This document shows, piece after piece, positions 1-6,104 of a stretch of DNA of 8,735 bases. The position numbers were made by a program, and so were the translations under genes. This DNA is from Oscillospiraceae bacterium (lineage in GTDB: Bacteria > Bacillota > Clostridia > Oscillospirales > Oscillospiraceae), in the NCBI GenBank assembly GCA_016287555.1, contig JAEFAK010000068.1, positions 1-8,735 on the forward strand, in the 5' to 3' direction. The notes under the pieces were generated by a model that saw only the letters and a program-made list of their open reading frames with translations, searched no databases and was not told the origin of the DNA. Numbering within the stretch: the first letter of the stretch is position 1; each line of letters starts with the position of its first letter.

Positions 1-810
1 CTCCTGCGGTACGTCGACAAGGGGCTCATCGATCTTGACGCGGACATTTCAGGCGTCGTGCCGGAATTCGTCAAGAAGGGCCCCGTGACCTTTGCCGCCC
101 TGCTCAGCCACACGGCGGGCTACAACCTGCACGGCTTCCCCGGCTATAGGGCGGATCATGAGCCGCTCTCGCTCGAGGACATCTTAAACGGCAAAGGCAA
201 CACACCGAAGCTGCGCAGGATCCTTCCCTACGGCAAGCAGCACAGCTACTCCGGCGGCGGCATCACTCTGGCACAGCTCGCCTTTGAGCGTATCACCGGC
301 ACGACCCTCCGCGAGGCCTTCCAAAAGGAGGTCGCCGAGCCTCTGGGCCTGAAGCGCACCGGCTTCTTCCAGCCGCTGGACGAAGACCTGGTCGCCAACG
401 CGGCCTTCGGCTGGAGGCTGGCGCAGAAGGAGGACCCCGCCCACGGCTATCACTATTATCCCGAGCACGCGGCGGCGGGGCTCTGGACGACGCCGACGGA
501 GCTCGTCAAGATCGGCCTCGAGCTTTCGAAGAGCTATCGCAAGGGCGGCCTCCTCAAAAAGAAGACCGCGCGGCGCATGATGACGCCGGTCATGGACGGC
601 TACGGCCTCTGCCTCGACGTTTGGGAATCGGAAGCACGCAAGGACAGCGTTGCCGGTCACGACGGAGAGAACTGGGGTTTTCTGACCAGCTGGGTCTTCT
701 CCCGAAAAAAAGATATCTGCGTTGCCGTCATGTACAACAACGTCACGGCAGCGGCCGACGAAGCGATGAACGACGTCGCCTGTGAGATCTACAAAAACGC
801 AAAAGAATAA
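1..810 (+). CDS. Serine hydrolase, beta-lactamase/D,D-peptidase (class C) family, 5' part missing
   Basis: The reading frame is open from the first base to a TAA stop, so 269 residues are visible and the true start lies outside the window. Known for the family: a serine acyl-enzyme fold shared by class C beta-lactamases, D,D-carboxypeptidases and esterases. Visible in the sequence are the LLSHTAG motif (residues 35-41 of the visible part), a second catalytic motif YSG at 83-85 within YSGGG (usually YxN), and HDG at 220-222, the equivalent of the KTG/HxG motif. The first visible residues (LLRYVDKGLIDLD) match the helix that follows the nucleophile SxxK, so that motif should lie about 10-20 residues upstream of the window. 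The GTG at 58 is an internal codon, not the start. The next gene follows after 15 nt, so the two are probably co-transcribed. The substrate cannot be told from sequence; peptidase, esterase or beta-lactamase activity are all possible. Confidence -1.
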   Translation, partial: LLRYVDKGLIDLDADISGVVPEFVKKGPVTFAALLSHTAGYNLHGFPGYRADHEPLSLEDILNGKGNTPKLRRILPYGKQHSYSGGGITLAQLAFERITGTTLREAFQKEVAEPLGLKRTGFFQPLDEDLVANAAFGWRLAQKEDPAHGYHYYPEHAAAGLWTTPTELVKIGLELSKSYRKGGLLKKKTARRMMTPVMDGYGLCLDVWESEARKDSVAGHDGENWGFLTSWVFSRKKDICVAVMYNNVTAAADEAMNDVACEIYKNAKE

Positions 811-825
811 AGGAGAACTGATTTC

Positions 826-2202
826 ATGGATAAACACACAATGATGGAAAATCTGGCCCGCAAGCTGAACGAAAAGGACAGCTTCAACGGGGCCTGGCTT
901 TATGCCGAAAAGGGCGAGATCGTGTCCAAAGGCGTTCTCGGTTTCCGGGATCCCGAAGATACGCTCCCGATCGCGGAGGACACGATCTTCCAGCTCGCTT
1001 CGGTCACCAAGCAGTTCACCGCCGCCGCAGTCATGCTGGTCCGGCGGGAAGGGCTGCTCGACTTTGGCGACGAGATCACGAAGTTCTTCCCTGAACTCAC
1101 CGCTTATAAGGGCGTGACGGTCCGGCATCTGCTGAACCACACCAGCGGTATTCCGGACTACTTTGACGATGCGGATTGGTTCATCAGGATCTGGAAAGAA
1201 GAAAAACGGGTGCCGGGCAACGACGAGATCCTGCGCTTCCTCTGCGAAACAAAGGAGAAACCGTACTTCGCCCCGGGCGAAGGCCTGCGTTACTCCAACA
1301 CCGGCTATAACCTGTTGGCGCTGCTCGTGGAGCGGCTCTCCGGCGTTCCTTTTGAGCAGTTCCTGCAGAAGAACATTTTTGAGCCCGCAGGGATGACTTC
1401 CACCCGCTGCTGCCATATCCGCAGAGACGGCGTTCCGTTTGAAAATTACGCTCAGGCGACGGTGTATGATGACGGAAAATGCGTGGCTGACATCGACTCC
1501 GCAGAGGAAGGCGACGTAGTTGCCTTTGACGGTCTGAACGGCGACGATTATGTGTACACCAACATCTTTGACATGCTCATATGGGACAGGGCGCTGCGCG
1601 AGGGCAAGGTGCTCACGCTTGAAGAGCAGCAGCTCATGTACACCCCCGCAAAACTGAACAGCGGCGAGGATGCCGTTTACGATGAGGATGACGGGCTGGG
1701 CTACGGCTTCGGCTGGGCCGTCGGCCGTGAGGAGGAATATGGCCTCGTCGTCAGCCACAGCGGCGGCATGCCGGGCGTCGCTACCTGGTTTGAGCGTTTC
1801 ATCGACGCGGACAGGGTCCTGCTGATCCTCAGCTGCCGGGATTACAGGGACGTCAGAGCGTATCTGGGCTACTGGGACGGCATGGAAGAAATTGCAAGGG
1901 ACAGGGAGCCCGAGCCCATCGTCTCCATCGAGGATATCGCGGTCAAAAACCCGGACAAGTCGAAGTGGGAGAGCTTCTGCGGCAGATACGAGCATCCCGA
2001 AGACGCCGACTTCATCGTCGACGAGGTCTTTATGAAGGACGGCGAGCTTTACGCAAGGGCGATCGACGAGGACGGAGACGAGATGACCTTCCGCCTCTAT
2101 CCCACCGGAGAAAACGAATTCGGCCGCAAGGGAGGCATGCTCAAGCTCACCTTCGGCGACGGATGCCTGAAGTTCGACGACTTTACCTGCAAAAAGCTCT
2201 GA
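826..2202 (+). CDS. Serine hydrolase, beta-lactamase/D,D-peptidase (class C) family, with C-terminal extra domain
   Basis: This 458-residue protein has all three catalytic motifs of the class C beta-lactamase / penicillin-binding-like superfamily: SVTK at 59-62 (nucleophile S59, base K62), YSN at 156-158, and HSGG at 311-314. The LLNHTSG motif is at 102-108. Residues from about 365 to 458 form a separate C-terminal segment (CGRYEHPEDADF...YARAIDEDGDEMTFRLYP) resembling the small beta-rich domains often found after this catalytic domain; that assignment is by resemblance only. I see no signal peptide or membrane segment at the N-terminus, so it may be cytoplasmic, unlike wall-acting D,D-peptidases. 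The ATG start is supported by AGGAG at 811-815, 10 nt upstream. It sits 15 nt after another gene of the same family with different motif details, and ends just before a strong terminator. The precise substrate is unknown; family confidence is high. Confidence -1.
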   Translation: MDKHTMMENLARKLNEKDSFNGAWLYAEKGEIVSKGVLGFRDPEDTLPIAEDTIFQLASVTKQFTAAAVMLVRREGLLDFGDEITKFFPELTAYKGVTVRHLLNHTSGIPDYFDDADWFIRIWKEEKRVPGNDEILRFLCETKEKPYFAPGEGLRYSNTGYNLLALLVERLSGVPFEQFLQKNIFEPAGMTSTRCCHIRRDGVPFENYAQATVYDDGKCVADIDSAEEGDVVAFDGLNGDDYVYTNIFDMLIWDRALREGKVLTLEEQQLMYTPAKLNSGEDAVYDEDDGLGYGFGWAVGREEEYGLVVSHSGGMPGVATWFERFIDADRVLLILSCRDYRDVRAYLGYWDGMEEIARDREPEPIVSIEDIAVKNPDKSKWESFCGRYEHPEDADFIVDEVFMKDGELYARAIDEDGDEMTFRLYPTGENEFGRKGGMLKLTFGDGCLKFDDFTCKKL

Positions 2203-2209
2203 AAAACGC

Positions 2210-2249
2210 AAAAAAGACTGCTGCGCCCGATACGCAGCAGTCTTTTTTT
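2210..2249. terminator. Bidirectional intrinsic terminator between convergent operons
   Basis: GACTGCTGCG (2216-2225) pairs perfectly with CGCAGCAGTC (2233-2242) around a 7-nt loop. Seven T (2243-2249) follow on the plus strand. Six A (2210-2215) precede the stem, giving a six-U tail when read on the minus strand. It lies 8 nt after the stop of the plus-strand serine hydrolase and just after the stop of the minus-strand DUF1846 gene (2255), so one hairpin can end both transcripts. Confidence -1.
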
Positions 2250-2254
2250 GTATG

Positions 2255-3739
2255 TCAGTTTTTGTGGTAGAGCTTTTTGGTCTGGTACTTTGGCTCGCAG
2301 GTGAGGTTCGCGCCGAGCTTGCGGAACGTCCCCTCGTCGACCTGCGAGAGCAGGACCGTCGAATGTATCTCGACCCCGCGCAGGTTCTGCAGCTGATCGA
2401 GCGCCTTCTGCGCGAGGGGGTTCGTCGTCGCGCTGACGGCGAGGGCGATGAGCACCTCGTCGGTATGCAGCCTCGGGTTGTTGCCGCCGAGGTGCTTGAC
2501 CTTGAGGGTCTGTATCGGCTCGATGACGCTCGGCGGGAGGAGGTGTATCTCGTCGGGTATGTCCGCGAGGGTCTTCAGGGCGTTGAGCAGCAGCGCCGAG
2601 GAGGCGCCGAGAAGCTGGGAGGTCTTGCCCGTTATGACGCGCCCGTCGCACAGCTCCATGGCTGCGGCGGGCTCGCCCGTCTCCTGCTCCTTGGCCAGCG
2701 CCGCGCCGACGCACTTGCGGTTGGATACGCTCAGGCCCGCGTTCATCATCAGCATCTCGTTCTTGCGGACGACGTTCTCGTCAAGATTGCCCTTCCTGTG
2801 GGCGCAGAGCGCGTCGTAGTAGCGGCGGATTATCTCGCGGTTGGCCGCGCCGACGACGATCTTGTCGTCGGTTATGCAGTAGCCCGCCATGTTGACGCCC
2901 ATGTCCGTCGGGGATTTGTAGGGCGACTCGCCGAGTATCTTGTCGAACATCGTCTTGAGGACGGGGAATATCTCGACGTCGCGGTTATAGTTGACGGCGG
3001 TCTCGCCGTAGGCCTCCAGATGGAAGGGGTCTATCATGTTGACGTCGTCGAGGTCGCTGGTCGCCGCCTCGTAGGCAACGTTGACCGCGTGCTTGAGCGG
3101 GAGGTTCCAGATCGGGAAGGTCTCATATTTGGCGTAGCCCGCGCGGATGCCGCGCTTGTGGTCGTGGTACATCTGGGAAAGGCAGGTCGCCATCTTGCCG
3201 CTGCCGGGGCCCGGCGCCGTCACGACGACGAGCGGACGGGTCGTCTCTATGTATTCGTTCTTGCCGAAGCCGTCCTCGCTGAGGATGCTCTGCACGTCGT
3301 AGGGGTAGCCGGGGATGGAGTAGTGCCGCCATACCTTCTCGCCGAGATTTTCGAGCTTGTGGAGGAAAGCCTCGGCGTTCCTGTGCGGCTGGTATCGGGT
3401 CATGACGACGCCGCCGACGTATAGCCCGTTGGCGCGGAAGGCGTCTATAAGGCGCAGCAGGTCGAGGTCGTAGGTTATCCCGAGGTCGCCGCGGACCTTG
3501 TTTTTCTCGATGTCGTCGGAATTGATGACCATGATGATCTCGGCGCGGTCGCTGAGCGTCTTGAGCATGCGCACCTTGCTGTCGGGCATGAAGCCCGGCA
3601 GGACGCGGGAGGCATGGTTGTCGTCGAAGAGCTTGCCGCCGAATTCGAGGTAGAGCTTGCCGCCGAAGAGGTCTATGCGCTCGCGGATGCGCTCGGACTG
3701 CAGGCGAAGGTATTTGTCGTTGTCAAAACCCAGCTCCAT
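2255..3739 (-). CDS. DUF1846 (UPF0371) family protein of unknown function
   Basis: The protein has 494 residues, the usual length for the DUF1846/UPF0371 family, and I recognise it by the N-terminus (GFDNDKYLRLQSERIRERI, residues 4-22), the LEFGGKLFDD stretch (31-40) and the APGPGSGKMAT stretch (175-185). The latter resembles a nucleotide-binding P-loop, but the residue after the Lys is Met (K182-M183) rather than Ser/Thr. I recall this as a family feature. No signal peptide or membrane segment is seen, so it should be cytoplasmic. The biochemical function is, to my knowledge, not established. The ATG start is supported by AAGGAGA (3747-3753) with 7 nt spacing. It begins 41 nt after prfB on the same strand, and the gap shows no convincing promoter, so it is probably the last gene of the hydrolase-Mur ligase-ddl-prfB operon. 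It ends at the shared terminator. Ile is coded by ATA in about half of cases, unlike the plus-strand genes. Confidence -1.
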   Translation of the reverse strand: MELGFDNDKYLRLQSERIRERIDLFGGKLYLEFGGKLFDDNHASRVLPGFMPDSKVRMLKTLSDRAEIIMVINSDDIEKNKVRGDLGITYDLDLLRLIDAFRANGLYVGGVVMTRYQPHRNAEAFLHKLENLGEKVWRHYSIPGYPYDVQSILSEDGFGKNEYIETTRPLVVVTAPGPGSGKMATCLSQMYHDHKRGIRAGYAKYETFPIWNLPLKHAVNVAYEAATSDLDDVNMIDPFHLEAYGETAVNYNRDVEIFPVLKTMFDKILGESPYKSPTDMGVNMAGYCITDDKIVVGAANREIIRRYYDALCAHRKGNLDENVVRKNEMLMMNAGLSVSNRKCVGAALAKEQETGEPAAAMELCDGRVITGKTSQLLGASSALLLNALKTLADIPDEIHLLPPSVIEPIQTLKVKHLGGNNPRLHTDEVLIALAVSATTNPLAQKALDQLQNLRGVEIHSTVLLSQVDEGTFRKLGANLTCEPKYQTKKLYHKN

Positions 3740-3780
3740 AGCAATATCTCCTTATCTCAATGCTCTTTATCTGATGCGTA

Positions 3781-4893
3781 TCACTGCGCTCTCTGGCTCA
3801 GGTATGCGTTGATGAACCCGTCTATGTCGCCGTCCATGACGGCGTTGATGTTGCCGTTTTCATAGCCCGTGCGGGCGTCCTTGGCGAGGGTGTAGGGCAT
3901 GAAGACATAGCTGCGTATGGCGCTGCCGAAGTCTATCTTCATCTGCACGCCCTTGATGTCGCTTATCTTTTCAAGGTGCTCGCGCTCCTTTATCTCGGCG
4001 AGCTTGGCGCGGAGCATGTCCTTGCAGTTTTCAAGGTTCTGGAAGTGGCTGCGCTCGACCTGGCTGGAGACGACTATGCCCGTCGGTATATGCGTCAGGC
4101 GCACGGCCGAGGAGGTCTTGTTGACCTTCTGCCCGCCCGCGCCGGAGGAGCGGTAGACGTCCATCTTTATATCCTCGTCGCGCAGCTCTATCTCGCTCGT
4201 GTCGGTTATCTCCGGCATGACCTCGACGGCGGCGAAGCTCGTCTGGCGGCGGCCGGAGGCGTCGAAGGGGGAGATGCGGACGAGCCTGTGGACGCCGTTT
4301 TCGCTCTTGAGGAAGCCGTAGGCGTTGTCGCCGGTAATGGAGATGGTCGCGCTCTTGATGCCGGCGCCGTCCCCGTCGAGCCAGTCGAGCAGCTTGACGG
4401 CGTAGCCGTGGCGCTCGCCCCAGCGGGTATACATGCGATAGAGCATGCTGGCCCAGTCCTGCGCCTCGGTGCCGCCGGCGCCGGGGTGGAAGGAGAGGAT
4501 GGCGTTGCAGGAGTCGTACTCGCCGTTAAGGAGCGCCGCCAGCCTCGCGGATTCGAGCTTCGTCTCGAAATCGGCCAGCTCCTCGGTCAGCTCCGGGATG
4601 AGGCCGGCGTCGTTTTCCTCGACGGCCATCTCCAGCAGCGTGGAGATATCGTCGAACTTGCCCTGCAGCTTTTCATAGGTCTCGCAGCGGGAGTTGAGCT
4701 TCTTGAGCTTCTGCTGGACGGCCTGCGAGCGCTCGAGGTCGTTCCAGAAGCCCTCCTTGGAGCTCTCGGCCTCGAGCTCGGCTATCTCGGCGCGGGCCTC
4801 GTCCGTCTTGAGCGCGCCGCGCACCGTCTCGAGCACGGGCGCGAGCTCGTGCAGGCGGGACTTTATCTCGTCGAATTTGATGACAGAATCCAT
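3781..4893 (-). CDS. prfB: Peptide chain release factor 2
   Basis: RF2 recognises UGA and UAA stop codons in the ribosomal A site and triggers peptide release. The 370-residue length is normal. The codon-reading tripeptide SPF is at 208-210 (RF1 would have PxT), and the peptidyl-tRNA hydrolysis motif GGQ is at 253-255 within YRSSGAGGQKVNK. The C-terminal GNINAVMDGDIDGF is typical. The residue equivalent to E. coli Thr246 is Ser here (S249). Many bacteria regulate prfB by a +1 frameshift at CTT-TGA-C near codon 25. Here that place reads GTG CGC GGC GCG CTC AAG, in one continuous frame with no internal stop, so this autoregulation is absent. The ATG start has TGAGGT (4899-4904) 5 nt upstream. 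That Shine-Dalgarno overlaps the stop codon of ddl, only 8 nt away, so translation is probably coupled. Identification is very secure. Confidence -1.
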   Translation of the reverse strand: MDSVIKFDEIKSRLHELAPVLETVRGALKTDEARAEIAELEAESSKEGFWNDLERSQAVQQKLKKLNSRCETYEKLQGKFDDISTLLEMAVEENDAGLIPELTEELADFETKLESARLAALLNGEYDSCNAILSFHPGAGGTEAQDWASMLYRMYTRWGERHGYAVKLLDWLDGDGAGIKSATISITGDNAYGFLKSENGVHRLVRISPFDASGRRQTSFAAVEVMPEITDTSEIELRDEDIKMDVYRSSGAGGQKVNKTSSAVRLTHIPTGIVVSSQVERSHFQNLENCKDMLRAKLAEIKEREHLEKISDIKGVQMKIDFGSAIRSYVFMPYTLAKDARTGYENGNINAVMDGDIDGFINAYLSQRAQ

Positions 4894-4898
4894 GTTTT

Positions 4899-4904
4899 AC
4901 CTCA
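4899..4904 (-). promoter_or_regulatory. prfB ribosome binding site overlapping the ddl stop codon
   Basis: On the minus strand the ddl stop TGA is embedded in TGAGGT, which is followed by AAAAC and the prfB ATG. The GAGGT core is 5 nt from the start. Ribosomes finishing ddl therefore cover the prfB initiation site, which suggests translational coupling of the two genes. Confidence -1.
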
Positions 4905-6068
4905 TTTTCTCAGCTTGGTGCCGCCCTTGTAGTTCTTGAGTATGCCTGTGTCTATGCTGGTGCTGCGTCTTGCCCTGCGGCGCTCGCGCGCGAGGGCGAG
5001 GCGGATGAGCTCGTCGAGCAGCTCCGGGTATTTCATCCCGGCCGGCTCGAAGAGATAGAAGGCGAGCGAGCCGGGTATCGTGTTTATCTCGTTGACGAAG
5101 ACCTCGTCCCCGTCGAGCAGGAAGTCTATTCGCGCGACGCCCTCGCAGCCGAGCGCCCTGAAGGCCGAGACGGCGTACCCGCGTATCTTCTCGCGCAGCT
5201 CGGGCGATATCGGGGCGGGGATGAGGCGCTTTGCCCCGCTCATGCCCTTGCCGCCCTTTCCGCCGGAGACGTATTTGTCCTCATAGGAGAGGATGTCGCC
5301 GCCGCTGACGGGCTCCTCGCACTCGGAGGGCTTCGCGTCGTCGGCGTTTCCGAGGACGGCGCAGTTTATCTCCCGCGGGTCGGTCAGCGCCCTTTCCACG
5401 AGCGCCGCGTCGGAAAAGAGGAAGGCGTTGTCCAGCGCCGCGCGCAGGGCGTCGGCGTCCCGCGCTATGGTTATCCCGACGCTGCTGCCGAGGTCGACGG
5501 GCTTCACGATGACGGGCATGCCGAGCCTTTCCTCCGCCGCCTTGAGCTCCGCGTCGGGATCGGCTCTCCACGCGGCCTCGGAGACTCGCACCGCGTCGAG
5601 CACGGGCAGCCCCGCCGCGCGGAAGAGCGTCTTCATCACGAATTTATCCATGCCCGCCGCGCTCGCGAGGACGTCGCACCCCGCGAAGGGGACGCCGAGC
5701 GTCCTGAAAAAGCCCTGCAGCGCCCCGTCCTCGACGTTCGTGCCGTGCACGACGGGGAGGACGCAGTCTATCGTCGCATAGAGCTTTTTGCCGAGCTTTC
5801 TGGGCGGGTAGAAGATGAGGTCCGCGCGCCCGCCCGCCGGAACGGGGACTACGCGCTCGCATTTTTTGACAAGCGCGGGCAGGTCGGCGTACTCCTCGAT
5901 GCGGGCGGCCGCCTCGCCGGCGTAGAACTCGCCCGAGCGCGTCATATAGACGGCGACGGCGTCGTATTTGTCCTTGTTCAGGCTGTTCAGCGCCTGCAGG
6001 CCCGAGATGACGCTCACCTCGTGCTCGACGCTGTTGCCTCCGAAAAACACTCCGATTACGGGCTTCAC
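4902..6068 (-). CDS. ddl: D-alanine--D-alanine ligase (Ddl-family ATP-grasp ligase), clostridial long-loop type
   Basis: Ddl enzymes join two D-Ala (or D-Ala plus another D-acid) using ATP, giving the dipeptide that MurF adds to the wall precursor. The protein has 388 residues. Visible motifs: FFGGNSVEHEVS (8-19, first substrate site, E15), HGTNVEDGALQG (108-119), MDK (140-142), IVKPVDLGSSVGI (187-199), and the metal-binding NEINTIPGS (326-334). The omega loop after SYEDKY (261-266) is long and Gly/Lys-rich (GGKGGKGMSGAKR, 269-281). The Tyr that closes this loop in E. coli DdlB (Y216) has no clear match; my hand alignment puts R281 there. A basic C-terminal tail (362-388) extends past the usual domain. 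The start is GTG with AAGGAAG (6075-6081) 6 nt upstream; I see no better in-frame start. It lies 36 nt after the membrane Mur ligase gene and 8 nt before prfB. Family secure; the second substrate (D-Ala, D-Ser or other) is unproven. Confidence -1.
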   Translation of the reverse strand: MKPVIGVFFGGNSVEHEVSVISGLQALNSLNKDKYDAVAVYMTRSGEFYAGEAAARIEEYADLPALVKKCERVVPVPAGGRADLIFYPPRKLGKKLYATIDCVLPVVHGTNVEDGALQGFFRTLGVPFAGCDVLASAAGMDKFVMKTLFRAAGLPVLDAVRVSEAAWRADPDAELKAAEERLGMPVIVKPVDLGSSVGITIARDADALRAALDNAFLFSDAALVERALTDPREINCAVLGNADDAKPSECEEPVSGGDILSYEDKYVSGGKGGKGMSGAKRLIPAPISPELREKIRGYAVSAFRALGCEGVARIDFLLDGDEVFVNEINTIPGSLAFYLFEPAGMKYPELLDELIRLALARERRRARRSTSIDTGILKNYKGGTKLRK

Positions 6069-6104
6069 GGCGCACTTCCTTTCGATGAAAAGAGAATGAA
6101 AAAC

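Noticed and set aside
58..60. GTG at 58 as the start of the first serine hydrolase
   Set aside because: The frame is open to base 1, the residues before it fit the family, and starting here would lack the nucleophile motif.
184..2211. 675-codon open frame on the minus strand, opposite the two serine hydrolases
   Set aside because: It is antisense to two genes with clear catalytic motifs, its translation matches no family I know, and GC-rich codons of the true genes naturally keep this opposite frame free of stops.
2252..3424. Open frame on the plus strand opposite the DUF1846 gene
   Set aside because: The minus-strand frame has full-length family similarity and a strong SD; the plus frame has neither and begins inside the terminator region.
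3740..3780. Internal promoter between prfB and the DUF1846 gene
   Set aside because: GATAAA could be a weak -10, but the hexamer 17 nt upstream (AGAGAG) bears no likeness to a -35 box.
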